Source of the DNA: Prevotella sp.
GTDB lineage: Bacteria; Bacteroidota; Bacteroidia; Bacteroidales; Bacteroidaceae
Assembly (NCBI GenBank): GCA_017449495.1
Contig: JAFTFO010000040.1
Location: 40,776-104,775, forward strand
Direction of reading: 5' to 3'
Length of the DNA stretch: 64,000 nucleotides
The translations under genes were made by a program, and so were the position numbers. The notes beneath the pieces were generated by a model, which searched no databases, was not told where the DNA came from, and saw nothing but the letters and a program-made list of their open reading frames with translations. This document shows positions 52,025 to 60,671 of this stretch, one piece after another (position 1 is the stretch's first letter; each line of letters begins with the position of its first letter).

Positions 52025-52672
52025 TTACTTCATTGTTCCTGCGGCTTTGGCCTCACGCCGCTGACGGTCCCATTCGGGGTCGTGGCGACGGTGCAACTCC
52101 TCCACAAGGTCCTCGATGCGCAAACCCTTCTCTGTGAGCAGCACGATGAGATGGTAGAGCATGTCGGCAGCCTCGTAGGTCAACTGTTCCTTAGTACCCG
52201 TGCAGGCTTCGATGACGGTCTCTAAGGCTTCCTCACCAACCTTTTGGGCAATTCGCTTTACACCGTCCTTAAACAGTTTGGTGGTATAGCTACCCTCTGG
52301 CATCTCCTCGTGGCGTCGGTCGATGAAGTCCTGCAGTTCCTTGAGGAACGACAGGGGTTCTGCCGTGTTCTCCTCAGCCCAACAGGTGTCGGTGCCCGTG
52401 TGACAGGTTGGTCCGTGTGGATGCACACGAACGAGTAGGGTATCATTGTCGCAGTCTACCTTGATGTCTACAAGGTCGAGGAAGTGTCCGCTGGTCTCTC
52501 CTTTTGTCCACAGACACTTGCGTGACCGGCTCCAGAAGGTGACCTTCTTCGTGTCGAGGGTCTTCTGGTAGGCTTCCTCGTTCATATAGCCAAGCATCAG
52601 TACGTTCTTCGTCTCAGCATCTTGTATGATAGCAGGCACCAGCCCACCGCACTTCTCAAAATCTATCTTCAT
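52025..52672 (-). CDS. hisIE: Bifunctional HisIE (PR-AMP cyclohydrolase / PR-ATP pyrophosphohydrolase)
   Basis: The 215-aa fusion carries HisI at residues 1-110 (VLMLGYMNEEAYQKTL; metal site in DCDNDTLLVRVHPHGPTCHT) and HisE at ~115-205 (KVGEEALETVIEA). It catalyses steps 2 and 3 of histidine synthesis. It is the last his gene in the operon. Confidence 0.95.
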   Translation of the reverse strand: MKIDFEKCGGLVPAIIQDAETKNVLMLGYMNEEAYQKTLDTKKVTFWSRSRKCLWTKGETSGHFLDLVDIKVDCDNDTLLVRVHPHGPTCHTGTDTCWAEENTAEPLSFLKELQDFIDRRHEEMPEGSYTTKLFKDGVKRIAQKVGEEALETVIEACTGTKEQLTYEAADMLYHLIVLLTEKGLRIEDLVEELHRRHDPEWDRQRREAKAAGTMK

Positions 52673-52673
52673 T

Positions 52674-53505
52674 GTTTAATTTGACTATTTCTCAATTTGA
52701 CTATTTTACAATCTGACGTTGATGCCCTCTTCGTGTAAGTAGCGTTTCAACTCAGGGATGGGTATCTCACCAAAGTGGAACACACTGGCTGCGAGGGCAG
52801 CATCGGAGTGACCTTCGATGAACGTGTCGCGGAAATGCTCCTTACAGCCTGCACCACCGCTGGCGATGATGGGGATGGAGAGGTTATCGGCTAACTCTCT
52901 CAGTGCTTCGTTGGCGTAGCCCTCCTTCACACCGTCGTGATTCATTGAGGTGAAGAGAATCTCTCCAGCACCGCGCTCCTGGGCTTCATGGGCCCATTCG
53001 AATAGTCCCCGTTCGGTACGCTCACGACCACCCTTCAGGTAGCAATGCCAACCATCCTCGTCGAGACGGGCGTCGATGGCACAGACGCATACTTGAGAGC
53101 CGAAACGACTGGTGATTTCGTCGATGAGTTCAGGGCGACGGATGGCTGCACTGTTCACGCTCACCTTGTCGGCTCCTGCATAGAGCAGTCGCTCCACGTC
53201 AGCAAGTTCGTTGATGCCCCCGCCCACAGTGAAGGGAATATTGATCTCCTGTGCCACACGGGTGACCATCTCGGTGAAGGTCTTGCGGCCCTCGAACGAG
53301 GCAGTGATGTCGAGGAAGCACAGTTCATCGGCACCCTGTTCCGAATAGGTCTTGCCCAGTTCCACCGGGTCGCCCGCACTCCGCAGGTTCACGAAGTTGG
53401 TGCCTTTGACGGTCTCACCATCTTTTACGTCCAGACACGGTATGATTCTCTTCGCTAATCCCATGTTATTTGACAATTTGACTATTTACAATTTGACTAT
53501 TAACT
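52674..53505. repeat. Short repeats AATAGTCAAATTG in his intergenic spacers
   Basis: On the minus strand AATAGTCAAATTG-type units occur in pairs between hisF and hisIE (about 52674-52705) and between hisA and hisF (about 53465-53505). The latter pair also encodes the unusual [11 protein letters not shown] tail of HisA. hisF lies between the two sites. Confidence 0.6.
52706..53464 (-). CDS. hisF: Imidazole glycerol phosphate synthase cyclase subunit
   Basis: The 252-aa (beta/alpha)8 barrel starts [20 protein letters not shown], with the catalytic Asp in PCLD and the second Asp in CAIDARLDE. With HisH it makes imidazole glycerol phosphate and AICAR. ATG 53464 is chosen over an upstream in-frame codon because family homology starts there. 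It lies 1 nt below hisA. Confidence 0.96.
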   Translation of the reverse strand: MGLAKRIIPCLDVKDGETVKGTNFVNLRSAGDPVELGKTYSEQGADELCFLDITASFEGRKTFTEMVTRVAQEINIPFTVGGGINELADVERLLYAGADKVSVNSAAIRRPELIDEITSRFGSQVCVCAIDARLDEDGWHCYLKGGRERTERGLFEWAHEAQERGAGEILFTSMNHDGVKEGYANEALRELADNLSIPIIASGGAGCKEHFRDTFIEGHSDAALAASVFHFGEIPIPELKRYLHEEGINVRL

Positions 53506-54209
53506 AACTCCCTTAGGTCGATCTTCCCTTCATAGATGGCCTTACCGAAGACGACTGCAGGGATGCCTGCTGCGTCAAGGGCATCGATATCCTCTTTCGA
53601 CGAGACGCCGCCGCTGGCAATAAGGTGCAACTGAGGATAGGCCTCCATCACCTGTTTGTAGAGGTCGATGGCTGGTCCTGACAGCGTGCCGTCTTTCGAG
53701 ATTTCGGTGCACAGCACGTTCTTTACGCCTGCATCGATATATTTCCTCAGGAAGGGTAGGAGGTCCTCGTCGGAATCTTCCTTCCAGCCGTTGATGCTAA
53801 TCTTTCCATGACGCACGTCAGCACCGAGAATCAGTCGGTCAGCACCATATTTCTCAAGCCAACCCATGAAGAGCTCTGGCTGCGTGACGGCTATGGAGCC
53901 GACAGTCACCATGGCAGCACCAGCGGCAAAGGCTTTCTCGATATCCTCGTCAGTCTTGATGCCGCCACCAAAGTCGACGGTGAGGCGGGTTTCCGTCGAA
54001 ATACGACGGAGTACCGCACTGTTGACGATGTGCTTCGACTTAGCACCGTCGAGGTCTACGACATGCAGTCGCTGGAAGCCCAGCCGTTCGAACTCCTTCG
54101 CCATCGTGGCGGGCGAGTTGCTGTAGACGGTCTTCTGGCCGTAGTCGCCTTTCGTCAGGCGCACGCACTGCCCATCAATGATGTCTATGGCTGGTATCAG
54201 TTCTATCAT
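53466..54209 (-). CDS. hisA: ProFAR isomerase
   Basis: The 247-aa barrel enzyme isomerises ProFAR to [25 protein letters not shown] and [20 protein letters not shown] are diagnostic, with the catalytic Asp pair in AIDIIDG and around EISKDGTL. The C-terminus reads through a short repeat and ends [11 protein letters not shown], unlike family norms. It overlaps hisH by 4 nt. Confidence 0.95.
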   Translation of the reverse strand: MIELIPAIDIIDGQCVRLTKGDYGQKTVYSNSPATMAKEFERLGFQRLHVVDLDGAKSKHIVNSAVLRRISTETRLTVDFGGGIKTDEDIEKAFAAGAAMVTVGSIAVTQPELFMGWLEKYGADRLILGADVRHGKISINGWKEDSDEDLLPFLRKYIDAGVKNVLCTEISKDGTLSGPAIDLYKQVMEAYPQLHLIASGGVSSKEDIDALDAAGIPAVVFGKAIYEGKIDLRELVNSQIVNSQIVK

Positions 54210-54793
54210 ATCTCCAAAAAGTTTCTTAAGATTTGTTCACCTACCTTTCCACTCTTCTCGGGGTGGAACTGACAGGCATAGAAATTATCCTTGTGCATCG
54301 AGGCTGAGTAGGGCAGGATATAGTCAGCCGTAGCGATGGTCTCTTGACAGAGGGGCACATAATAACTATGCACGAAGTAAACATAACCTCCCTCAATGCC
54401 TTCCATCAGATGCGACTTTGTGTCGTAGAGCTTGTTCCACCCCATACATGGTACCTTGTCCTCATGTCTTGTAGGTTGGAAACGCTTTACCTCAGCATCA
54501 AAGATACCAATGCAGTCGACGTCACCCTCTTCGGAGTGCCGACAGAGCAGTTGCTGACCAACGCAGATGCCGAACACGGGTTGCTTTAAGTCGCGGATCA
54601 CCTCGTCGAGCCTTCGGGCTTTCAGGTATTCCATCGCCTCACCGGCATGACCCTGTCCGGGGAAGAGCACGCGGTCTGCCTTCTTCAGCAGCTCGGCATC
54701 GTCCGTCAGCAACGGTTCAATACCCATCCGCCTCAGGGCATTCACGACCGAGTAGATATTCCCCGCGTTATATTTTACAATCGCTACGTTCAT
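54206..54793 (-). CDS. hisH: Imidazole glycerol phosphate synthase glutaminase subunit
   Basis: The 195-aa class I glutaminase feeds ammonia to HisF. The nucleophile lies in FGICVGQQLL, and His/Glu in CQFHPEKSG complete the triad. It overlaps both hisA and purU by 4 nt, so translation of all three is coupled. Confidence 0.95.
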   Translation of the reverse strand: MNVAIVKYNAGNIYSVVNALRRMGIEPLLTDDAELLKKADRVLFPGQGHAGEAMEYLKARRLDEVIRDLKQPVFGICVGQQLLCRHSEEGDVDCIGIFDAEVKRFQPTRHEDKVPCMGWNKLYDTKSHLMEGIEGGYVYFVHSYYVPLCQETIATADYILPYSASMHKDNFYACQFHPEKSGKVGEQILRNFLEI

Positions 54794-55653
54794 GAGAAGA
54801 TGATTGTTTTGTTCTTGTATGTCAGGATCTTACGCTGGATGTGCTTCGATACTGCGTGGGAGAGTACAATCTTCTCCAAGTCTTTGCCCTTCAATACCAA
54901 ACTTTCGGGTGTATCCTTATGGGTGATGCGCGTTACATCCTGTTCGATGATGGGTCCTGCGTCGAGTTCAGCCGTCACATAGTGGCTCGTGGCACCGATG
55001 ATCTTCACGCCCCGTTCGTAGGCCTGATGGTAAGGCTTTGCCCCAATGAATGCGGGCAGGAACGAGTGGTGGATGTTGATGATATGGTGCGGATACTCGG
55101 CAATCATCTCGTCGCTGATAATCTGCATGTAGCGGGCTAACACAATGAAGGAGATGTCCTCCTTCTTCAGTAGATCCATCTCAGCCTGTTCCACTTCAGC
55201 CTTGTTTGAATGGTCTTTTTTGATACTCCATACGTAATAGGGAATGCCAAACTGGTCAGCCACATAGCGAAGGTCCTCATGGTTGCTAACGATACAGGGG
55301 ATGTCGCAGTTGAACTCTCCCGCCTTCCAGCGCGCCAGCAGATCGTAGAGACAGTGGCTCATCTTACTCACGAAGATAGCCATTCTCGGTCGTTTGTCGC
55401 TATAATAGAGCGAGAACTTCATTTGGTAGCGTTGGGCATACAGGGTCGTGAGGTAGTCATAGAGCTTGTCTCGTGGTATCAGGAAGCCCTCCAGTTCCCA
55501 TTCTATTCTCATGAAGAACATACCATCCACTTTGTCTACATACTGATCCAGATAGACGATGTTCCCTTTGTTATCGGTGATAAATTTAGTCACTTCTGAG
55601 ATGATACCCTGCTGGTCAGGGCAGTGCAGAAGCAGTATTGCTGTCGTATCCAT
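54790..55653 (-). CDS. purU: Formyltetrahydrofolate deformylase
   Basis: The 287-aa protein has an N-terminal ACT domain (LLLHCPDQQGIISEVTKFIT) and a C-terminal formyltransferase-like domain with LARYMQIIS, INIHHSFLPAF and ATSHYVTAELDAGPIIEQDV. It releases formate from 10-formyl-THF. It heads the his operon here, an arrangement with metabolic sense because AICAR from HisF is a formyl acceptor in purine synthesis. Confidence 0.9.
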   Translation of the reverse strand: MDTTAILLLHCPDQQGIISEVTKFITDNKGNIVYLDQYVDKVDGMFFMRIEWELEGFLIPRDKLYDYLTTLYAQRYQMKFSLYYSDKRPRMAIFVSKMSHCLYDLLARWKAGEFNCDIPCIVSNHEDLRYVADQFGIPYYVWSIKKDHSNKAEVEQAEMDLLKKEDISFIVLARYMQIISDEMIAEYPHHIINIHHSFLPAFIGAKPYHQAYERGVKIIGATSHYVTAELDAGPIIEQDVTRITHKDTPESLVLKGKDLEKIVLSHAVSKHIQRKILTYKNKTIIFS

Positions 55654-55691
55654 TTGTCTTTCTTTCTGTCCTTATTTCTTTTTTCAGGGTG

Positions 55692-55699
55692 CAAAGATA
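55692..55699 (-). promoter_or_regulatory. TATCTTTG promoter of purU-his operon
   Basis: The minus strand reads TATCTTTG about 39 nt before the purU ATG. Confidence 0.65.
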
Positions 55700-55766
55700 C
55701 TAAAAAATCTTCTATTGGCGCACATTTTTCCGCAAAATAATCAAATATGTGATAAATAAATAACAC

Positions 55767-55787
55767 GCGGAGAGCCTTACCCTCCGC
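55767..55787 (-). terminator. Terminator of DUF3987 gene
   Basis: The minus strand reads GCGGAGGG-TAAGG-CTCTCCGC, an 8-bp stem with one G-U pair, followed by GTGTTATTTATTT, 15 nt after the stop. Confidence 0.7.
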
Positions 55788-55801
55788 ATGTTTGTTTAAA
55801 G

Positions 55802-58144
55802 TCAGGCTGTATAGGCCTTCTTGAAACTGTCATCTGTCAGCTGTAAGATGTACCCTCTGTGCATCCACTGATAGAGCATGTTCCGGCATTTCCTGTCGTT
55901 GGCGTCGAGACCTTCCTGCTGTCTCACGCGTTTGGCGTCGCTGATGCTAAACGCTTCGGGCAGCATATTCAGCAGGTTCTTCGGGCCGCGTGTGTTCAGA
56001 CTATTGTCGTCGCCTCGCTCAGCCCGTTCGATGTCGGCACCGAAGAAGGCCATCTTGCACCACATATCATATCTCATCGACCACACGACAAACTCCTCGA
56101 TCGATTTCTCCCACTGCTGACCGTTGGCTACATAGAGCACACAGGCTTTCAGCCATGCGATCACACAGGCCCGGTGTGACAGGTTCCAGTAGGTGGCGTT
56201 TTGCGACAGCCGGGCAAACTCGGCACACTCTTGCTGCAACTGTTTGGCCAGCTTGTAGGCCTGTCGACATTCTATCAGTCCTCTCGACGATGTCAGTTTG
56301 TCGATAAACGGCTTCAGCTCCTCGTCGAAAGCCAGGTCGTAGTCGCCATATACGGGTTGGTCGCAGCCGATCTCCTCCTCGGGAATCGTGCAGAAGTTAA
56401 TGCGCGAAATCGGTCCGTCGGTGAGAACCGCCCTGAAGAACTTCCTTCCCTTTAGAATCGTCGTACAGGCGTTCCAGTTGAACCGGCATTTCGGTCTGGC
56501 TGTCACGCTCTGCGTACCATAGCGTGTCTGACCGTACTCTGAGTCTGGGTCGAAGGCGAGACACATCAGCTGGAAGTGCTGCTTGCCTGTCTGACCTCTC
56601 AGCTGCTCAAAGAGATCCAGCTCGTTCAGCTTCACATAGACGAAATGTCCCTCGGCTTCGTCCAGTCGTGTCACCAGCGCGGGCTTTGTCATATCCGAGT
56701 CGATGATCTGGATCACCAGCCCCTCTGGTCGCAACATCTTATCTTTGTTCGCGCCTTTTCGCAGGCAATCCTTCTTCCATTCGGCTTCGCGCTGCTCGTT
56801 CTCTTTGTCGCGTTTTTTGATGTCTTCCATGATGTGCTCGATGGGCTTGTCGATACAGCCCTTACCCGCACCCGTCTTCGCCATCAGACAGTTCATCAGC
56901 GTGGCTTCGTGAATCACGTTGTCGGTGTATCTGAACTTCACCTCACAGAGATGAGACCCCAGAGCAGGAAACACCGCGTGAGCCACAGCCGCCTTATACA
57001 CATCGGGAGTCCTCGAGGTCAGCAGCCTGATCAGTTTGGGCAGCTTCTTCGGTAGCTCCGGCGGCGTCTCACCCAACATCCCCTGAGGGGCTGAAAGCTC
57101 TGCGGCCGAGAATCGGCGGCTTTGTGCGAACAGCTGTTCCTGATACTTCATCAGTCGCTGACTGGGATTCGTGTAGTTCTGGTAGAAGTCGTTCACCAGC
57201 TGCTGTATGTTCGTGTCGCCCCAGTGTTCCGGCATCAGTTCCTGCAGCACACCGTAGGCTTCGGCCTTTGTCAACAGCTGCGTAGCGCCGCTGAGAAAGA
57301 TCTTCACGGTAGTATGTCTGCCGCCCTCGTCCACGAAGTCACTCCGGTCGAGTCCTTTCTCCTTCATCACCCCCTCAGCGATAAACCGTGTCCGCTCCGT
57401 CGCCGCCGTCGCACACGGGGACTGTCCCTGATGTGAGAAGGAATCAGCTTGCTGATTCTGGATTACAGCGGGGACTGTCGCCTGTGTGCAACCATCCTCC
57501 CAAGGCCGATAATGTTTGTTCGCTTTTTTCGCGCCCTTCGGCACCTCTTCCAATCCCTTCTTTGTCCGCTCTGTCAGCGCCTCATACTCCTTCATACACT
57601 CCTCTTCGCTCATGGGTTCCCCGAACAATTCGTCGTCCAGATACACCAAGTCGTCCGACGATCCGCTACTGCTGAATACCACCCGCTGCAGGTCCTTTGC
57701 GCCTGTATCCATTTCCAGATGGAGCAGCAGGCTGATGCGCACGATATTCTCCAAGATGGTCTTCCCGTACGCTCGCTTACACACCAGATGCCAGCCGCCG
57801 CTGGCCGAACGTTCCAGCATCATCAGTCCGATCTCGTCCTTCTTCGAGAGGATCATCTCACGTATCTTCGGACTCTCGGTCTCATCATAGCAGTCCACAT
57901 CGTAGAAGAAAAAGCTGCCGATGCTCTTGCAGCCAGCCAACAGACCGTCCACGTGGCCGATGTTATAGGCCAGTTGCAACAGCTCCGCTTTCTCCCCCTT
58001 GTCGCCCTGTTTCGCCTTTTCCAGGTGCCTCAGATTCTCCGGCGAGTCCCTCAGCGCCATCAGCTCCTGTCTGTCTTTAACGAGGCGGGCCACCTTCCGG
58101 TTCTGCCCGCTCTCGTCCTTTACATAAGTTACCTGATAAATCAT
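55802..58144 (-). CDS. VirE N-terminal / DUF3987 primase-helicase-like protein
   Basis: The 780-aa protein belongs to the large Bacteroidetes 'virulence protein E' group. Residues ~1-200 resemble the BT4734/VirE-N domain (FFYDVDCYD; ERSASGGWHLVCK), of primase-like fold. The second half is DUF3987, a helicase-like ATPase with the loop LMAKTGAGKGCIDKPI and IIDSDMTKPAL. Such proteins occur on integrated elements and may initiate replication of mobile DNA; the biochemical role is not established. It is third in an operon with lysozyme and a 124-aa protein. Confidence 0.8.
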   Translation of the reverse strand: MIYQVTYVKDESGQNRKVARLVKDRQELMALRDSPENLRHLEKAKQGDKGEKAELLQLAYNIGHVDGLLAGCKSIGSFFFYDVDCYDETESPKIREMILSKKDEIGLMMLERSASGGWHLVCKRAYGKTILENIVRISLLLHLEMDTGAKDLQRVVFSSSGSSDDLVYLDDELFGEPMSEEECMKEYEALTERTKKGLEEVPKGAKKANKHYRPWEDGCTQATVPAVIQNQQADSFSHQGQSPCATAATERTRFIAEGVMKEKGLDRSDFVDEGGRHTTVKIFLSGATQLLTKAEAYGVLQELMPEHWGDTNIQQLVNDFYQNYTNPSQRLMKYQEQLFAQSRRFSAAELSAPQGMLGETPPELPKKLPKLIRLLTSRTPDVYKAAVAHAVFPALGSHLCEVKFRYTDNVIHEATLMNCLMAKTGAGKGCIDKPIEHIMEDIKKRDKENEQREAEWKKDCLRKGANKDKMLRPEGLVIQIIDSDMTKPALVTRLDEAEGHFVYVKLNELDLFEQLRGQTGKQHFQLMCLAFDPDSEYGQTRYGTQSVTARPKCRFNWNACTTILKGRKFFRAVLTDGPISRINFCTIPEEEIGCDQPVYGDYDLAFDEELKPFIDKLTSSRGLIECRQAYKLAKQLQQECAEFARLSQNATYWNLSHRACVIAWLKACVLYVANGQQWEKSIEEFVVWSMRYDMWCKMAFFGADIERAERGDDNSLNTRGPKNLLNMLPEAFSISDAKRVRQQEGLDANDRKCRNMLYQWMHRGYILQLTDDSFKKAYTA

Positions 58145-58168
58145 TACTTACCTTTCACTTCTCACCAC

Positions 58169-58543
58169 TCACTTCTTGTAGAACAGTCCGCTTGCCTTTG
58201 CCGCAGCCTCGTTGGCCTGTCTCACCAGCTTCTCGGGCAACGCCCTCACTTCCGCCTCCGGCAGCCAGAACACGAAGTAGTACATGCCGTTTCGGCCCAG
58301 CGACAGCGAGCTGTTGTCCTGACGGAAGAGCGGGTGGTTCCTGATGCGCTTCGGATATTCCTCCATGTAGAGGTTGCCGTCGTGCATTGCCTGCACCTTG
58401 AAGCGCCCGATGAACTTCTCCATCTCCACGTCCTCGCAGCACTGGAAGTCAGCGCTGTGGCGTCCGTCCTCCATCACGCCGATCGTCATCAGCCCGTCCA
58501 GCGTCAACTGCTTCATAACCTTCTTAACTTTAATCTTTCCCAT
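58169..58543 (-). CDS. Hypothetical 124-aa protein of the VirE/lysozyme operon
   Basis: The protein begins MGKIKVKKVMKQLTLDGLMT and has a beta-rich composition without signal or membrane segments (HSADFQCCEDVEMEKFIGRF; GRNGMYYFVFWLPEAEVRAL). No family is recognised. It lies 24 nt from both neighbours, so it is a genuine operon member. Confidence 0.62.
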   Translation of the reverse strand: MGKIKVKKVMKQLTLDGLMTIGVMEDGRHSADFQCCEDVEMEKFIGRFKVQAMHDGNLYMEEYPKRIRNHPLFRQDNSSLSLGRNGMYYFVFWLPEAEVRALPEKLVRQANEAAAKASGLFYKK

Positions 58544-58567
58544 AGTAACTTATAAATAAATCTTCTG

Positions 58568-59050
58568 CTATTCTGTTTTATGAAAGTCGCTCCAGTCGCG
58601 AACCTTCATCGGCTCCATCTCGTCGGCCTCGAAGAACCTTTTGGCCTCCCAAGCCCTGCGCCGTTCAAGTCCTTTCAGTCTCTGACCACCAGCATAGACC
58701 CACTTGTTGAACTCCTGTTTGATGGCCCGCATCGAGCCGCCCTCGCGGATCGTCTTCATGAGCGTGCTCGTCTTCAACTTATAGAAGCCTATGTTGTACG
58801 CGAAACTCACCAAAGCGTCGAACTGCGGCTGGTTCCAATGTCCCAACGTCTCCACCTGCTTTTCGATGTCATAGAGGTCGGCCTTCAGCAGATGCTCCGC
58901 CCAGTAGTCCGAGATCACGTCGCCCGGCCTCACGTCTGGTCCCGTGTGTCCGTAGCCGATGGTCAGCACCCCTGCGGCGTCGCGGTAGGCCTTGTTCCTC
59001 AACCCCTCGAACCGCTTCAACTGTTCAAATAAAATGTCACTTGTTCTCAT
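58568..59050 (-). CDS. Phage-type lysozyme (GH24)
   Basis: The 160-aa endolysin-like muramidase shows KRFEGLRNKAYRDAAGVLTI with the catalytic Glu, then GYGHTGPDV, and FDALVSFAYNIG in the middle. T4-type lysozymes have this Glu-Asp-Thr constellation. There is no signal peptide, as in phage endolysins, but no holin is encoded beside it. It is the first gene of the operon with the VirE/DUF3987 gene, which suggests a domesticated phage module. Confidence 0.87.
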   Translation of the reverse strand: MRTSDILFEQLKRFEGLRNKAYRDAAGVLTIGYGHTGPDVRPGDVISDYWAEHLLKADLYDIEKQVETLGHWNQPQFDALVSFAYNIGFYKLKTSTLMKTIREGGSMRAIKQEFNKWVYAGGQRLKGLERRRAWEAKRFFEADEMEPMKVRDWSDFHKTE

Positions 59051-59144
59051 TTTTCTTTTACCTTCATTTTTTTCTTCTATTAATTAATGTACGTGTAAGG
59101 ATTTTCCTTCGCACGGCCCCAGAGTTTTTCATCTGATCGCAGTG

Positions 59145-59152
59145 CAAAGTTA
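59145..59152 (-). promoter_or_regulatory. TAACTTTG promoter of lysozyme operon
   Basis: The minus strand reads TAACTTTG about 95 nt before the lysozyme ATG, just after the terminator hairpin of the S24 gene. Confidence 0.62.
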
Positions 59153-59168
59153 GGCATAAACGAAAAAT

Positions 59169-59191
59169 GCGACGGCAGAATTTGCCGTCGC
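59169..59191 (-). terminator. Terminator downstream of S24 gene and repeat array
   Basis: The minus strand forms GCGACGGCA-AATTC-TGCCGTCGC, a perfect 9-bp stem, followed by ATTTTTCG. It would end transcription that has crossed the repeat array. Confidence 0.72.
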
Positions 59192-59294
59192 GTAGAGTTT
59201 TCGGGAGTTTTACGTAGAGTTTTAGTGTTTTTCGGGAGTTTTTACCAGAATAGGCTCTTTTCTTCGGGAGTTTTCGGGAGTTTCTCGGGAGTTT
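59192..59294. repeat. Iteron-like array CGGGAGTTT
   Basis: Five exact copies of CGGGAGTTT begin at 59202, 59233, 59265, 59275 and 59286, with two degenerate copies (GTAGAGTTTT) at 59192 and 59213. Spacings are about 10 nt or multiples of it (10, 11, 31, 32), placing several copies on one helix face. The array lies between the S24 repressor gene and the lysozyme promoter. Confidence 0.8.
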
Positions 59295-59295
59295 T

Positions 59296-60144
59296 TTAAG
59301 CCTCAAGCAAAGTTATCATTCTGAGACCTATGCTCTGGTACGACAAGTATCGCTTGCCCGTCACAGGCGAATCAGACGGATCCCACTTCTTGATTGGCTT
59401 CCTGAAACTCTGCACGGCCAGACGCTGCAACTCGTCGCCGGCTGGCAGATGTCCATGATCGGGCACCTCCTTGACGACCATCGCGCAGAACGTCTCGAAG
59501 TCCTCAACCATCAGCACTTCCTTATCCACCATCGCCCTGTAGACGGCATACCATTGACGGACCACCTTCACCTCAGGGGCAATCTCCCTGATCGACCACG
59601 ACACATGTTCCGGCGTGATCACCTTCCTCGCCGTCTGCTCCCTCGTGGCCTCCCTGATTCTCTTCATACAGTCACGATAGCTCACCCTCGGCGCTTCCTT
59701 GATGATCTGCATGACCTTCCCGATGATCCTCGCGTTCGATTCTTCTGACAGCCTGATAGGCCTGTAATGATTGTTCTGAGGCACCAGCCAAGGGTGACCG
59801 TCCTCGTCCTCACAATACACCTTGATGGTGGTTTCTCCGTCAATAGAAGCCAAGACGATATCTCCGTCCTGAAAGACCGTTCCGCACATCACCTTCAGGA
59901 TATCGTCCTCCTTGATACCCGCATCGCACATGGAGTCGCCCTTGGCCCTGACCATGAACTCGGGATTCATCGACACGAGATTCTGTGGCAGCAAGAACTC
60001 TTCGGGCTTGTTCTCGTAGGCTGTTGTCGGATCGCCGCACATAATCGGCGTATCGTAGTAGGGTACAGGCGTATCGCAGAGCTGCGGGTCCAGTCCCCTC
60101 GCAGCCAGCATCACAAATATCTCTCTCAGTTCTTCTAATTCCAT
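59296..60144 (-). CDS. S24/LexA-like repressor-peptidase with C-terminal extension
   Basis: The 282-aa protein contains an S24 domain at residues ~40-150: AKGDSMCDAGIKEDDIL holds the catalytic Ser, and DGETTIKVYCEDEDG holds the Lys. The usual N-terminal HTH is missing. A ~130-aa C-terminal domain (YRDCMKRIREATREQTARKV; WYAVYRAMVDKEVLMVEDFE) is helical and could bind DNA. ATG 60144 (MELEELREIF) is chosen over upstream in-frame codons. The array immediately below is a candidate operator. Confidence 0.8.
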   Translation of the reverse strand: MELEELREIFVMLAARGLDPQLCDTPVPYYDTPIMCGDPTTAYENKPEEFLLPQNLVSMNPEFMVRAKGDSMCDAGIKEDDILKVMCGTVFQDGDIVLASIDGETTIKVYCEDEDGHPWLVPQNNHYRPIRLSEESNARIIGKVMQIIKEAPRVSYRDCMKRIREATREQTARKVITPEHVSWSIREIAPEVKVVRQWYAVYRAMVDKEVLMVEDFETFCAMVVKEVPDHGHLPAGDELQRLAVQSFRKPIKKWDPSDSPVTGKRYLSYQSIGLRMITLLEA

Positions 60145-60191
60145 TTTCCTATTCTTCTTATACAACCCCATAACACCAGCGGCACAAAACA

Positions 60192-60229
60192 AAACATTCT
60201 GGAGAAGCGTCCATTTCCCCAGAATGTTT
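60192..60229 (-). terminator. Terminator of small membrane-protein operon
   Basis: The minus strand AAACATTCTGG and CCAGAATGTTT form an 11-bp stem (loop 16 nt) followed by TGTTTTG, downstream of the 28-aa gene. Confidence 0.65.
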
Positions 60230-60252
60230 ATGGAAGTTTAAGTCATAGAAAT

Positions 60253-60339
60253 CTAACTTCTCTCAAGTCTCTTTCTGTCATAAAGGTAGAATATGATTGC
60301 ACATATCCCTACCGTTGCCAAGAATGCTACTGTAACCAT
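60253..60339 (-). CDS. 28-aa single-span membrane peptide
   Basis: The frame MVTVAFLATVGICAIIFYLY ends in DRKRLERS: one transmembrane helix and a basic cytosolic tail. It begins a few bases after the stop of the upstream small membrane protein and is followed by a terminator, which supports it as a real gene. Function is unknown. Confidence 0.5.
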   Translation of the reverse strand: MVTVAFLATVGICAIIFYLYDRKRLERS

Positions 60340-60344
60340 AATTA

Positions 60345-60632
60345 TCAGAATTCTTTTATACCTTTATTATAATATACGTTTCCAAGCCAGATCAGGATAA
60401 AGAATACACTAAATCCTATCGAGTAGAGATAAAACGGGTGTTTCATGTTCTCAAATACTCCACCGATAATTATACCTCCAAATACAAGGTTTGCCAGATT
60501 CGTGAAGATATCAGCATAGCGTAGATTCTTCTTCTGGTTCTCTAAATGGATTTTCTTTGTCACATCCATTTCTGCAAGTTGCCTGTTCAGCCTTGCTGCG
60601 GGCTCCTTCGCCCGTTCACGTCTCGTACTCAT
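60345..60632 (-). CDS. Small two-helix membrane protein (DUF6722-like)
   Basis: The 95-aa protein has a basic N-terminal helix, then two hydrophobic segments (IFTNLANLVFGGIIIGGVFE; FYLYSIGFSVFFILIWLGNV) and a short tail. It resembles small Bacteroidales membrane proteins of the DUF6722 type, but I am unsure of the family. ATG 60632 is preferred to TTG 60638. Two dyads surround its promoter. Confidence 0.6.
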   Translation of the reverse strand: MSTRRERAKEPAARLNRQLAEMDVTKKIHLENQKKNLRYADIFTNLANLVFGGIIIGGVFENMKHPFYLYSIGFSVFFILIWLGNVYYNKGIKEF

Positions 60633-60671
60633 CGGCAAAGGCAGTGCAAGTTGAGAGTAAAGACGAATTCA

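Noticed and set aside
57449-58555. 368-codon plus-strand frame opposite the VirE/DUF3987 gene
   Set aside because: It shows low-complexity His/Leu/Arg composition and overlaps two well-spaced minus-strand genes.
59192-59294. CRISPR array from the CGGGAGTTT repeats
   Set aside because: Repeats are 9 nt with irregular 1-23-nt gaps, far too short for CRISPR.
59064-59306. 80-codon minus-strand frame across the CGGGAGTTT array
   Set aside because: The Lys/Arg/Ser/Pro peptide is a translation of the repeat array and crosses a terminator hairpin.
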